In this document: positions 21,036 to 32,839 of the stretch, in pieces
Layout: every line of letters begins with the position of its first letter
Position numbering within the stretch: the first letter of the stretch is position 1
From: Adiantum capillus-veneris
Lineage: Eukaryota > Streptophyta > Polypodiopsida > Polypodiales > Pteridaceae
Direction: 5' to 3'
Assembly: GCA_014529385.2 (NCBI GenBank)
Contig: CM043965.1
Location: 15,622,912 to 15,686,911, forward strand
Length of the DNA stretch: 64,000 nt
Translations under genes and position numbers: made by a program
Notes under the pieces: generated by a model
Seen by the model: the letters and a program-made list of their open reading frames with translations, nothing else
Told to the model about the DNA's origin: nothing
Database searches by the model: none

Positions 21036-23779
21036 TTAGGCTTGGGCCAAGGTTACCGCCTGAACAGGTATGATTGTTTCATTTTCCGATACTCCACTGG
21101 AAGGTACTATTTCCAACAGGTTCAAGGTGGGTTTTGCTCCTTTACTCGGGTTTTTAGGGCAATCAGGAATCAAATGAGTAATTCCACATTCTGGGAAATA
21201 CGCATTGACTCTAATGATTTCATCATGAGGACAGTCTCTCAGCCAATGGTCTCCGCCACACTTGTAACAGGGGCCCTTGGGTTGTTGAGGTGCTCCTTGA
21301 GCTCCTTGTTGCTGGTAAGCCTGTCTCTGTCCGCCGCCCATGCCTCCATTGGCTATGAACAACAATGTTCGTTCATCTAAGCTATAACTTCCTTCTCCTA
21401 TGGCCTGTGCAGCAGTTGGAGGTCCTTGATTCCCTATCATGCTCCATGGTTCTGGTGTCGAGGGTTCTTCCGGCGGATAATAGACAGGGTTCACCGCATA
21501 TCCATTGGGATCTTCATAATATGCATGCATAGGCACCAAAGCCTTTTCTTCTGATTCAGTTACTGTTGGGGTGTATCTTACACCAATTGGTCATAATCCT
21601 GGTAGGGGTGGTTGTTGCCCCAACACCGGTTGTGGTCTCTCTACACCTACAGGTCCTGGTAAGTTGCCTGCTTGATATCTAGGCATAGGTGAACTTGAGG
21701 GGAAGCTACAGGAGCTTGGGGAGCATAAGGTCTCTCTCTCACATATCCCTTGTTATAGTAACATTCCTCGGTCCCATGGTTTGTCCATTTTTGTTCAATA
21801 GCACACCACTTGGGCTGTTTAGCCTGGGGTTTGGCGTACAAGTTGATATTTTTTAGCACTTCATCTACGAGCTGCTCCTGGTTTACCGCTATTTCTCCTT
21901 TCAATGTTGTCTTGGAGGACTTGCTCCCACTTTGCTGTGAAGATGAATCGTCATCAAGGTCCTTGAACTCCCCTTCTTTGTAGACCGCAAAATTGTCCAC
22001 AAGGTACAAAGCTTCCTTGGTTGACTCATTCAACGTAGTGCTCCTCTTCATATGTAAGTCTTTCTGGAGATTTGCATTCCTTAGTCCTTGGATGAATATC
22101 AACATAAGTGTTGACTGAGTTGGCAGTTCTTCAACAGGACAAAACTTAACATATCTTTTTAGTCTTAGGGCTGCCTTCCGTACAGATTCTCCATCTTTTT
22201 GTTTGAATTTATGGATTTGTGAGACGGTATTATGAGCTATTCCCCTTTGAGAGAATTCCTCAATAAACTCGTCAAACACTTCCTCCATCGACTCAAAGTC
22301 TCTACGCTCCACAGAGTCAAACCAAGTTGCAGCATCATCCTCTAGGGTTAGTCCAAACCCTGCGAATTGGGTAGGAAAGTCTAACACCTCTTCGGCTCTA
22401 ATCACACGCACAAAGGCTGCTACATGATCTCTTGGGTCTCTGTTTTCTGTGTATTTCCTATTTACCCATTTTTGCACTTGAGAAGGTCTAATTCTGCGAT
22501 GGTCTACAAACCTCATCATTGGATCACCCCGTCCAAGTCTATACCCCTCCTCAGGCCTTCTGTAATAGGCTGGTTCCTCACCCAACGGTGCTCCTAAGCC
22601 ATAATTTCTAACGGTTCTCGCTGGAGGTGGTCCTTCCCTTCGAACTCGTTCCATGGGTGGTCCTCCAAGCTCGCTCAACCCTTGTGTCTTTGGCTTACTC
22701 TCTGCTTGATTCCTTGAATAGTGTGGGGGTTCTTTCAAATCCCTGAGCCCTCTTGCGGCTGGATAACCGTCTCGGTTTCGGTCTGGTTCCAGTGTTGCAC
22801 TTTATCGAAGCCATGCCTGCAATGATGGCTGGTTTGCTGGTTGGTCTTGGTTGTTGAATGCTTGTGGTCTGGTGGAATGTGATGTAGCGTCATACTCATC
22901 TGAAAATGGATTCGTTGACTTGCTTGGGGTGTGGGCGGCTCTTGGCATTTCCTCAGGGGCATATGCTGATGCTCCTAGACCTGTTGCTCTTTCTACTTCC
23001 TCTGGAAGAATACGTTGGTATTCTCGCCCATATCTATCAACAAAAACTATGCCCTTCCCCGTAGCAGTTTCATAAGAGAATAAGTAAAGAACCTTGTCTT
23101 TTCTTAGTTCGTCTACGTATGGTTCTTTACTGCAAAAGTAAGAGACAATACCCTCGCTCTCGTGTTTGTAGATTCCCACATTCTCGTTATAAGTTGAAAC
23201 CCTGATTGTTTTCTTATCATACATGAAAATAGCTCCGTGCCGATCGATGTTTGGTGGCGGCTCTTGAGTTTCTGAAACCAATTTCCCTTTAGCCACGTTG
23301 TCTCCATATCTGTTGTAATCTTCAGGGTTGCTAACTATTAAATAGTGGTTCCCCTTTTCGTCTCGGAATCTATCTCCATCATCATACACGCGGATTATCT
23401 CCAATCTTTGTGCTGGCCTCTTTTCAATACAAATGCACTTACGGCCTCGATAGTCAGAATAGACTAGGGCTCCTCTTGAGTTTGTTCCGTCTAAGAAGAT
23501 CACCATAAGCCTGGAATCATTCGAAGGATTTTGGGAGGTGCTTCCTCCTCGCATAGGTCCATCATAGGTGAAACCTCCTGGCTGTTGGCTCCCCATCATG
23601 AAGAAAGATTTGTCTGACGAAGTGTCAGTATCACTACCTTCCTCAATAATCGGTGCTAGTGGATCTAACTTTGCCCGAGTTACGCTCTCTTCGGTGGACA
23701 CTACGCTACCTTGGTCACCTGCCACTTTCTGGTGTCTAACAATGTATCTTCCTGATCTCAAATTCATCAAACTTATCAA
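21036..23779 (-). pseudogene. gag of nested element
   Basis: First frame MISLMNLRSGRYIVRHQKVA (23779-22802) is a 325-codon N-terminal part of unknown function. One TAA (22802-22804) separates it from the same-frame gag core (to 21647): RRIRPSQVQKWVNRKY, RDHVAAFVRVIRAEEVLDFP, LEDDAATWFDSVERRDF, FDEFIEEFSQRG, LPTQSTLMLIFIQGLRN, a Retrotrans_gag domain. After a frame change near 21650 the last part carries a zinc knuckle with unusual spacing, CYKCGGDHWLRDC (C-x2-C-x3-H-x4-C; the usual form has x4 before His), then CGITHLIPDC. Gag assembles the particle and binds RNA. Confidence 0.85.
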
Positions 23780-25587
23780 TGCAACTTATCACAAGTTCAA
23801 CCACTAACCTGGCAATGGACCAGTTTCTGCACAACTTCTTGCTTTGTTGCTGAATATACCTGTACACAAGAGTTTTAATTTCGGCAATTGAATCAACGCT
23901 CTTATCTGCTAGAGGTTATCTTAGTAATGATTGGTATAACTGGAGAGTTAATCTCAACCACTACTGTATTTTATACACTTCTGATGTTCCGGATTAGGTT
24001 GCTAATCTGAAACAGTACTTTCTCTGATGTTGGCCAATTTACGCGGAAAAGCTTGAATTCAGTCTTTGCTTTGTCAAATGGGCAACCAAGGTCCAAATTT
24101 ACTTCTGAAAGAAGTTCTGGAACCCTTAAGCCAAATAGAACCTCACTGTCTAGGCCAGGTCAAATTTTCCCTGCAGTATGCCCCAATAGACATCCTACGC
24201 GTAGGATGTCTCCTGCTGCAATTTGCCTGGATTTCTTAACTGTTGTTTCCCCTTGTTGTGCTGAGCTTACAGCTGCTTTTACTTTTTGATTTGGACTTCT
24301 ATAAGCTGGTCAATGAGTCAGAAATCTGTTCCGACTGCCTGGTGATGGTGTTGATCAGTCTAATCAACTCCAAATTGGACCAAAATTGACTAGTAGGCTT
24401 GCCTTAGGCTATATAACACCTTACAATGCTCAAAGTCCAATTATGGCTTCATTTTCTTGCATTAGACATCCTACGCGTAGGATGTCTTTTTCATCAGAAT
24501 GGCCTTAAACTCAAGACTTAAGCTCTCCTTGAGCTGCTGATCACCTTGGTATACTCAGATTTCAGTTTGGAGTCCCAAATCACTCAGAAGACATCCTACG
24601 CGTAGGATGTCTTTTTGGCCTGTTTGACCCCAGATTTGTTGCACAGCTTCCCCTTGATGTCAATATCCCAATGGTATGCTTAGATTTTGATTTGGATGTC
24701 AAAAGTCCCAAACTTCAGCTGTTTTTGTTTTTTTAGTCAAAAGTGCTAAAGTCCACTTTGAACCCAATTTTCTTACCCGAATGAGGTGAAACCCCTTTCA
24801 GTCACTCAATATATCATGCAAGACACACTCATGCTGCCATCTTATAGTTTTGGTTTCAAGTTGAGGTTTTGGCACTAATTGGGTAGGATGTCTAGCAATT
24901 TCAGTCTATCTGGCCTTATCTTGTCAAGAGATGGACAAATTTCCACTTTCCAGTTGAAATTAGGGTAAACCCTACCTTCAGAACACACTGGTCAACTCAA
25001 AATCCCAAAATTCCTCCCAGATTGGCCTGTAGACATCCTACGCGTAGGATGTCTCCTGGCTTAAAATTAAAGTTTTTTCTGACAGAAATGCTCCTGATGC
25101 TCTGTAGGTCTATCAGAAACACTCACAGTAACTTTTGGACTTCAATTAGGCTTTCAACCACACTTTTGCGTCTTTTTGCGTCTTTTACAAACTTGTAATG
25201 ATTCTACCAAGCAAGTATACATGCATGAAATGCTCTAGATCTGAATCATGATGTTCTACTTACTCTACTCCTACCTACTATGAAGAAATGGTGATAATGG
25301 TGTTTTTGGTTGCTTTTTTGGCCTCTCCGGACTCTCAAGCTCTCTTCTCACCACTTCTCCCACTCCCACTTCTACTCTAGAACTCGACTACTACCTAAAA
25401 ACTTCCTAAGTCTACCTCCTCTACCTAAGCCGAAGGATCTAGGCCAGACACACGCTTCCTAGACTCCCTCTAAGACCTAGAGAGTCCTCCACCCTGTGAT
25501 CCTATCTAAATGTAAAGCGAGACTCTTGGCAAGCCAAAAATCCCAATCCTCAAGGATTAGTCTCGGTCACCTACCTAAGGTTTTCAT
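23780..25587 (-). other. Long leader of nested element with four palindromes
   Basis: About 1.8 kb between primer site and gag with no supported ORF. The 24-bp palindrome (AGACATCCTACG plus its reverse complement) occurs at 24188-24211, 24464-24487, 24589-24612 and 25031-25054, with a half copy near 24882-24893. The sequence after several copies (TTTTTCATCAGAATGG) matches that after the copies at 11.4-12.3 kb. Confidence 0.85.
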
Positions 25588-25604
25588 CCCCGGCAGTGGC
25601 GCCA
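25588..25604 (-). other. Primer binding site of nested element (Asp tRNA type)
   Basis: Sense strand TGGCGCCACTGCCGGGG, one base from the LTR end. It is close to the TGGCGCCGTTGCCGGGG site that I recall from plant Ty3 elements as complementary to tRNA-Asp. Confidence 0.85.
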
Positions 25605-25605
25605 A

Positions 25606-26539
25606 TGGTTGATGGGTACGCCGCGACGGACGTCAGCACAGCGAGAACTCACCTAACAAGTAATGTCAGCTAAGCACGAAGCTCGACCCGCAGGCGCGTG
25701 GAAGCAAGCATAAGGTGTTAACCTACACTCGACCGACTCCTAACTAATTCCTACAGAGGTCCCTACCTATTGTCTAAGTCACAGTCTTCAAGAGAACAAA
25801 AATGGATGCTTCCTACAACGCTTGCTAGAGCCGAACACCCATCAAACACTTTCGAAACACCATAGAACTTGAAGGAGACCCTACTACTACCTATAGGCCA
25901 CTCTCCCTAAGGTCTATGAACCAAAATCATGACCCAAAACACACGGTGCAGAAACACGTAGGATGTCTGGCTGAAATCTGCAGGTCTTCTTTTTCAAAAT
26001 CTGAAGTGCTTAATGTGTAGCTCTACTCAATGTGAACACGTGGATATGCTGCAATGCGAAATCAGATAACGTATGCTCACCCAAACAACCGATGAAGCTC
26101 GTAGAAGGATCTCCCAAATCCGGACCGTACGCGCGCAATGTTGGTATCGGCTCGTAGCTCTAGCCGGGGGCAACGCGCTGCACTTCCCCGCACTCAATTC
26201 CGACCACCGTAGCACACGTAGCGTCAAGACAAAGCTCACACTCTCTCTCACGTACACTGTACGCTCACTTACAGACTTCAAACTTGTTTAAAATGACAAA
26301 AAGGTTTTTCATTAAGGTCAAAAAGTGATATATATACCTTACAACTTTTCAAACCCTAAAGTTCCAAAATCATCCATCTACTCCATCTAACTATCAAAAC
26401 TGAGATACAATCTGGAAACTTCTGTAAGTCCCAATATTTACAAGGTGAAAATTAGGGTTTTCCTCAATGAATGACTAATTACAAAAAATAATAATCCGCC
26501 GAGTAGTTGGATGCCGTGGGGTGTGTCCAGCTTCTAATA
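25606..26539 (-). repeat. 5' LTR of nested element
   Basis: 934 bp, colinear and nearly identical with 6786-7718. Its sense start is TATTAG instead of TGTTAG. Confidence 0.95.
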
Positions 26540-27053
26540 TCATTCATGATGGTTTCTTGTATTTTTGTCACCGTCTTTATGTGTTCCCTTTCCACAGGCA
26601 TGCCGTATTGTACGATGCACATGATTCACTCACTGATGAGCATGAATGTATGCGGATCACTCTTGAAAAGAAAAAAAGTTTACATTCAAGGAATTCACAT
26701 TGTTTGCCGATTGTACAGTCATTTAGGAAGAATAGTATTTTATCACTTACTTTACATGGAATGGGTATGTTTATGGTTTTATGTTGGAAAAGGTTTCAGG
26801 AAATTTTCTCCTTGGAGATTCTTGAAGGTGGACCCACGTCCATCGACGCAGTTAGAGAATTGAAGCTTCCACATGTCACTTTGTGTCGCTTTCAGCACGG
26901 CCCAAAGAAGCAAGGACTGCCAACCTTCATGAAGTTCAAGTATCGCACGGCCCACGCATTGGCGTGGGCTAGCGAAGAGTTCTTTGCAGGATTCCAGGAG
27001 TTGTTGGCGCACTCTCTCGACGCCATGCAGGTCGGTACTAGTACCTCACTTTG
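26540..27053 (+). other. Rest of outer element internal region, after the nested insertion
   Basis: Begins with the repeated target bases TCATT. A broken frame (IHDGFLYFCHRLYVFPFH..., to 27054) may be the distal part of the gag-protease protein; the HHDG...Y.F type of sequence occurs there in related elements, which is inference. No RT, RNase H or integrase motif is visible. The segment GPKKQGLPTFMKFKYRTAHA is of unknown function. Confidence 0.5.
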
Positions 27054-27065
27054 AAAAGGAGGGGA
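27054..27065 (+). other. Polypurine tract of outer element
   Basis: AAAAGGAGGGGA lies directly before the TG of the right LTR, the standard position for plus-strand priming. Confidence 0.85.
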
Positions 27066-28256
27066 TGTCACATGCACATCTAATCCTATTTGCATGTGGA
27101 CAAACTATCTCAGGTCTAGAGTTCAGGTAAGCTTAGGAAGTGTTCTGGCTCCTTTGTGAGCATGTGCGCAGGCCGTGCATGTCCAGGCACTTAGAGTAGT
27201 TACATATCCTCTGATTGCACATAGCATGATCATTAGCATGACATTCAATACCCATCATGAGCATTTTCCAGAGCATAGCCCTTTTTGCCAAAGTATACAG
27301 TTTTCCCTTATTTATTAATAAGTAGCTATTGTTGAAAAAGTAAGTAGGGCAAATTACTAAGGAATTATAAAAGAAACCCAGTGGTCACTCGGTAGAAGCA
27401 GAAGAGACTGTAGGAGCTCAGGCTTGCAATGTTCTCTCCTTAGCAAAACGGCAGAAGACCTTGCATTTTCAGCTAGCAAGATAACCAAGGTTTTTGGATT
27501 CTGCCAGATCCTCTAGTGTTTTCAGTTGTAGATCAACCCAACGATTTTCTCCACAGCAGCAGAACCTCCCTAGAGTTTCCATCAACAACAGATCAGCTTG
27601 GCGCTTTTCAATAGCTGATCAAGCCTAGCGTTTTGCAGTTTCTAGTGCCAGCTCAACCAAGACAATTAGTGATTTCAGTTTTCAGCACTTAGCCCTTGAA
27701 AATCCAGCCCCTAGCCTCGCAGATCTCACCTACTTGTAGCAGATCCTCGCCGTACAGTCGGGTCAGTCAATTTATAGTTTCAGCCCGCTGTTTTCAGATT
27801 GCAGCAGCTGTGCTTTCAGCGCATTGTCGTCAAGTCATCGTTATCGCCATCCTCAACGATACAGTGTCAAAGTTCAGCATAAAGTCAATAGTTTGCGGAT
27901 TCCATCATTTCAGCCCAAGAGTTTTGAGTTTTCAGCCCGTCCTCATTGTCGTCGACATCACCGACAAGTTCATTGCATCAACACAATTTACCATATTTGT
28001 GCAATCAATAGCATAGACCTCTCTCGCCATCGAGAAAGAGGTCCTTGGAGGACCGCCTCGTGTCATATTCTTCTCTCTCTTCTCTCAGTCTTAGCACTTT
28101 CACTCGCAGTAGCAATCACTTTGTTTGTGATCATTGCACACTCTCTCTCTTTAAAGGACGGAAGGCTCTCTCTTCCGTAAGTAAAAGGAACCCTTGAGCA
28201 CAGTTTGGAGCACTCATTATGAGTAGTATCAACATTCACTTTCACTACACCTTACA
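27066..28256 (+). repeat. 3' LTR of outer element
   Basis: About 1191 bp, TGTCACATGCAC to CACCTTACA, colinear with 3091-4286 with many substitutions and small indels. Followed by CCCAC, the same five bases that precede the left LTR. Confidence 0.92.
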
Positions 28257-28261
28257 CCCAC

Positions 28262-28950
28262 TTAGACAACTAAAAATCTTGATTAAACTTGATGATAAAT
28301 GTATTTAGGTGTGTGATATCACTTTGTGAATGTGAGTTATTAACTATTCTATAATCGGATTTACCTACACGTATAGGAGTGCTACCAAGAGGGTGCACCA
28401 TATGACGTCGTGAGTTGACCGAGTTGTTTATATATGATTTATGGTTTGTTTTGGTGAGTTGATTTCAAGTTTTAGATGTCCATAAACTTATATGAGGGTA
28501 TATGGTTAGTCAACCCGAACCGTACGAGAAGTTTGAAATTGCTTATGCTTGGTGCTAGGTAATGATGCTAGTGCTGATGGATTGTGCAATCAGAGTGCTT
28601 ATATATACACATCCTGCGCGCGTGTTAGACTTGCACTACTCTACTACTTCACAAGTCTAGGACATGCATGTACGGCTAGTGTGCCTCCGGGCTGACCACC
28701 CTTTGCATATGCATTTAGACTGCACTGTCTGGAAGCCCCACCTTTACCGGGCGCCTTCATATTTCATTTATTCCTTGTTGGGTCATGGGGGATTTTTTTC
28801 CAAGCATTGCCCTACCTCCCCTTGGGTACCTATTTATCGGGCTAGGGGGGTATCCACTTCCATCATCTGGTTGTTATATTGGGTCTTCTACTCATGGTAG
28901 TCATGGGGGGACTGATCGCCCCCTCTTCCCATTATCAACATTTTGTGTTT
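28262..28950. other. Flank of outer element, nothing assigned
   Basis: AT-rich single-looking sequence. No frame with recognisable content. Confidence 0.5.
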
Positions 28951-28976
28951 CTCTCTCTCTCTCTCTCTCTCTCTCA

Positions 28977-29045
<69 letters not shown>

Positions 29046-29052
29046 CACACAA

Positions 29053-29101
<49 letters not shown>
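28951..29101. repeat. (CT)n(CA)n microsatellite
   Basis: A (CT)n run passes into about 120 bp of (CA)n with small interruptions near 29044-29053. Confidence 0.98.
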
Positions 29102-29103
<2 letters not shown>

Positions 29104-29104
<1 letters not shown>

Positions 29105-29820
29105 TATCAGTGGCTAGCGTTGAGAGTGCACATTCAGCAATAGGTTCTCCTCCCAAGAAATCACAACAACGAGCGTTTTAAGAAAGCATCAATGTTTCTT
29201 AAAATCTGCCTCCAAGATGGGGTGGCACCAACATCATGAAGGAATGCTTTGCCACCTACGTTTTTGCAAGCAACCATCAGATCTGTTGTTCCTACTGTCA
29301 GTGCCACACTTTTTGGGCAATTTCATTGCCGGAAAACCCCTTCACTCCATCAACGTTTTTGCTGCCTCTTGCGTTTTTGGGGAGCACTTGCTTCTTGGAG
29401 CACTCATCAGAGGAGTTCACACGAGATATGGCCATGCTCATGGCATATGGGATTCCGACATTTCGAGAGAAGACACCACCATCTTTGGTGGACAGGCACT
29501 TACCACTTGACCTCGACACGTCAGATCACTTGCTTACACAGGAGCATCTACATGGACTTAGGGAGAGGATCTTAGATCTCTTCTTGGACAGGTTCATTGC
29601 TTAGATCTACAGATTGGAGTGGGACTTTAGTGCTTTGGACTCTCTTGGAGATTTTATCCGCAAGCAGGAGATCAGGCATCCCACGACTATATCTGGAGTC
29701 ATCCGGAGCTTGGCTTGGATGATAGTGCAGTGATAGAGCAGATGCAGAGTGTGCAAGAGAGGGAAGGAGAAGGGAGAAGGGGATGCAAGAGCAGACTCAG
29801 GTTTGGTGGAGCTTGTGAGA
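29104..29820. other. Unassigned; part may be the copia 3' LTR
   Basis: A 122-codon plus-strand frame (29236-29604) resembles nothing and has no support. The LTR ending at 29924 should extend leftwards into this region, but without its partner I cannot place the other end. Confidence 0.35.
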
Positions 29821-29950
29821 GAAAAAATAGCTCTCACACTCCTTATTGTTCATTATTACCAAAAATGAATAAGTGGGCAGTCACCCTGCCGGGCCATAAC
29901 CGGCCACGGGCTTGAAACCCAACAATCTCCCACTTGAAGGCCAACGTGGC

Positions 29951-30560
29951 CTAAGTGGCTAAAGAATGTAGGGCTACTATGTATAAATGTAGATGTGCAT
30001 TGCCCAAATCTTTTATAGCAAAATCCTTGTTTAAGACATCCTTGAGAAGTGCAATCTCATCTTTTGACTTTTCGACTATGAGCATGTCATCCACGTACAA
30101 ATTTAGAATGATGAGGGAACCATCGTTCATCCTCTTTGTGTACAAGCAATGATCCTCTTGGCTCCTTACATAACCCTGGGCTTGAATGTACTTATCAAAC
30201 TTGATGTACCATTGCCTTGAGCCTTGCTTTAATCCATACAAAGCTTTCTTGAGTCTACACACCAGTTCTGCCCGTATTAACTTCTCAAGTTTTATCCCAA
30301 AACCCTTTGGTTGTTTCATGTAAACATCCTCTTCAAGTTCCCCATGAAAAAATGTTGTCTTCACATCCATTTGGACCAATTCCAAGTCCTCGATGGCTAC
30401 TAGACCAAGCACATGATGCAATCTTGACCAGTGGAGAAAGGATTTCATCAAAATCCACGCCTTTTGTTCGCTTGGACCCTTTAGCAACCAATCTTACCTT
30501 ATACCTAGGCTCGGGATCATCTTTGATATACTTCTTGTACACCCATTTTCATGGCAATGC
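29951..30560 (-). pseudogene. copia reverse transcriptase, truncated
   Basis: Begins PRYKVRLVAKGSKRTKGVDF and DEILSPLVKIAS, changes frame near 30430, then LELVQMDVKTTFFHGELEED, VYMKQPKGF, LKKALYGLKQGSRQWYIKFD, LYVDDMLIV and LNKDFAIKDLG. These are RVT_2 signatures; YVDD is the catalytic pair. It ends LHLYIVALHSLAT, right where the tail of RT and RNase H should start. Confidence 0.9.
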
Positions 30561-31050
30561 ATGTTTACCTGCAAGTAGCTCTGTCAAATCCCAAGTTTCA
30601 TTGGCTAAAATCGAGTTATACTCAGATTGCATAGCCTCTTCCCACTTCATGCTATCATCCATTTGAATGGACTCTTTGTAGCAAGTGGGTTCACCGCAAT
30701 CAGTAACTAGTAAATAGTCCAACTTTGGCTCAAAACGCTCAGGTACATGAGATGTACGAGTAGACCTCCAAAGTGACCGTTAGATTCCGCTCTCTAGACA
30801 ATGCCTATTTACCCGCAGGTAACTCTATAAAATTCCAAGTTTCATTGTCTAAAATGGAGTTATACTCAGATTGCACAGCCTCTTCCCACTTCATGCTATC
30901 TTCCATTTGAATGGCCTCTTTGTAGCAAGTGGGTTCACCGCAATCAGTGACTAGTAAATAGTCCAACCTTGGCTCAAAATGTTCAGGTGCACAAGATGTA
31001 CGAGTAGATCTCCGAAGTGCCTGACTGCTGGATTCCGCTCTCTTTGGAGC
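30560..31050 (-). repeat. About 247-bp tandem duplication inside copia pol
   Basis: Two successive copies (about 30560-30806 and 30807-31050) share long stretches such as AAGTTTCATTG, GTTATACTCAGATTGCA and TTTGTAGCAAGTGGGTTCAC. The copies differ at many bases, so the duplication is not new. It falls between integrase and RT and adds to the inactivity. Confidence 0.85.
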
Positions 31051-31441
31051 AACATGTGTATGTGTACTAGTGGAAGGTACATCACTAACATGTCCAACAT
31101 TCTATGTAACTCGTGGTGAGGAAACATCCTCAAACCATACTCTGCCATACTCAATGTCTTACTGGCTTTTTATGCATCTTAACTTCATTGAATATCAACT
31201 GTGAGTTGCATATGACCTTCTTAGATTCAGGTGCCAGAGATGATGTCCCATCTCTCCGTCTACACCATATCCAATGAAGATGCACTTGTGTGATTTGGGT
31301 TCCAACTTTTTTCTAAGCGCTTTTGGCACATGTGAGAATGTCTCACACCCAAATAATGTAATCAGTTATAATTGGGCTCTTTGTCCGTTCACATCTCCTA
31401 CGAAACCTTGTACTTTAGTGTTGTACTAGGTGATTGATTGA

Positions 31442-32104
31442 TCAAGTAAGCAGCCGTCGTAACAACTTCTCTCCAAAATTATTGAGGAAAGTTGACGTAG
31501 GCAACATAGAAGTGACCCGTTCTTGAATGGTTCTATTCATCCTCTCAGCCACACCGTTTTGGGCGGGTGTGTAAGGCGTGGTAAACTGTCTTATAATGCC
31601 TCTTTTCTTGCAAAAGTCCTTGAACTCGGAGGAGATGTACTCGCCTCCATTGTCACTGCGCAAAGCTTTAAGCTTTCTACTCGATTGGTTCTCTACTAAT
31701 GATAAGAACTTCTGAAAGACACTAAAGACATCGCTCTTCTGCTTCAAGAGATAAACCCACACCTTTCTAGTAGAGTCGTCTATGAATGTTAAGAAGTATA
31801 ATGCTCCCCCTAGAGACTTGACCGACATAGGTCTCCACAAGTCGCTATGAATGAGATCTAGAGGACTCCCTAACTCTTTGTCCAAAGGCATTAATGTCAA
31901 CCTAGTCTGTTTGCCATAGATACAATGGTCACATAAAGTGAAGTTAGAGTAATCTAACATAGGGATATAACGAGAACATTGCAAGACTTTCATTCCCTTT
32001 TGACTCATATGTCCTAGCCGGCTATGCCACAACTCTGTAGACGATAGCTCGGCTACACAAATAGAATTCTTTTTTTTTACAGAAGAGACATAAAGTGAGT
32101 ACAA
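31442..32104 (-). pseudogene. copia integrase
   Basis: Reads ELWHSRLGHMSQKGMKVL and CDHCIYGKQTRL (gag-pre-integrase zinc region), then DLIHSDLWRPM, YFLTFIDDSTRKVWVYLL, ALRSDNGGEYIS and YTPAQNGVAERMNRT. The D, D and E of the catalytic triad are intact. It ends at a stop near 31442, and the downstream linker to RT is degraded. Confidence 0.92.
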
Positions 32105-32315
32105 TGAGCTAGACTTCTATCCTTTAAGCATGACCAGATTTCCCTTCTTGTTGATAATCCAAGAACCGTGAGCAAATATGGTTGTAACCCAAATCATCCA
32201 GCTGTCCTACAGTTCTTGAGAAAATATGGTAGTGTAACCCAAATCATCCAGCTGTCCAATTGACATCAAACTCTTTGTCACTTTGGGTACATGTCTGACA
32301 TTAAGCAACATAAAC

Positions 32316-32720
32316 TTATTTATGCATAGAGAACTTGACACTGCCTACACCGCATATATCAAGCTCATAAGAATTTCCTAGCTTCACTGTGCCATGCGTG
32401 GTGTATGTAGAAAACCACTCCTTGTGAGGAGTCACATGAAAGCCAACACCTGAGTCAACAATCCAATTTTGTGCATAACACTCATCATGATCTAACAATG
32501 CATCAAGACTCAAATCTGATGTGAAAATCAACACATCATTTGACACTTCAAAAACTTTTTCAATGGCTGGAGACTCAACCACATTAAGCTCTTCAATCTT
32601 CACGCTACTTTTAGGTTTGTCAGACTTTGCTTTCTCTTTGCTCTTGTCACGCTGCATTGTGCGGCAATCTTTTTTTAAGTGTTCCTTTTTATGACAGGAG
32701 TAACACTCTACATTTTGCAT
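32316..32720 (-). pseudogene. copia zinc knuckle and protease
   Basis: CYSCHKKEHLKKDC is a CCHC knuckle (C-x2-C-x4-H-x4-C). Further on, NWIVDSGVGFHVTPHKEWF has the protease D-S-G of copia elements (usual form WILDSGAS.H), with Val-Gly in place of Ala-Ser/Thr. The frame ends before integrase; 32105-32315 has a short repeated segment (GTAACCCAAATCATCCAGCT at about 32184 and 32236). Confidence 0.85.
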
Positions 32721-32839
32721 GTCTTTGCCACGACTCTTTCTACGACCTTAACTGCAATTCTGTGATCAACCGCGGCTACAAACACACTGCTTTTGATTGT
32801 CACGATTTCCACTAGCCACATATACATCACAATGTCCAC

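Larger units (their letters stand above)
6786..26539 (-). mobile_element. Nested 19.75-kb Ty3 LTR element with extra ORFs
   Basis: LTRs at 25606-26539 (5') and 6786-7718 (3') are nearly identical and flanked by TCATT on both sides (6781-6785 and 26540-26544). Minus-strand order: LTR, primer site, long leader with palindromes, gag, zinc knuckle, protease, RT, RNase H, integrase, second protease-like domain, W-[IV]-P repeat ORF, tandem-repeat region, extra ORF of about 1150 codons, polypurine tract, LTR. Domain order PR-RT-RH-IN places it in the Ty3 group. Several in-frame stops and at least three frame changes make this copy defective, although the LTRs suggest a recent insertion. Confidence 0.93.
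3091..28256 (+). mobile_element. Outer Ty3-type LTR element, gag/PR only, split by a nested element
   Basis: Two direct LTRs (3091-4286 and 27066-28256) start TG and end CA and are flanked by the same five bases, CCCAC (3086-3090 and 28257-28261). A Met-initiator primer site follows the left LTR and a polypurine tract precedes the right one. Between them are a decayed gag and an aspartic-protease region, but I find no reverse transcriptase or integrase on the plus strand, so it is a non-autonomous derivative. It is interrupted at 6786-26539 by a younger element; without that insertion it would be about 5.4 kb. The two LTRs differ at many positions, so the insertion is old. Confidence 0.9.

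Noticed and set aside
28785-29181. His-Thr and Cys-Val repeat frames
   Set aside because: They arise from the (CA)n tract.
29236-29604. 122-codon plus-strand frame as a gene
   Set aside because: No motif, no splice context, likely inside or beside an LTR.
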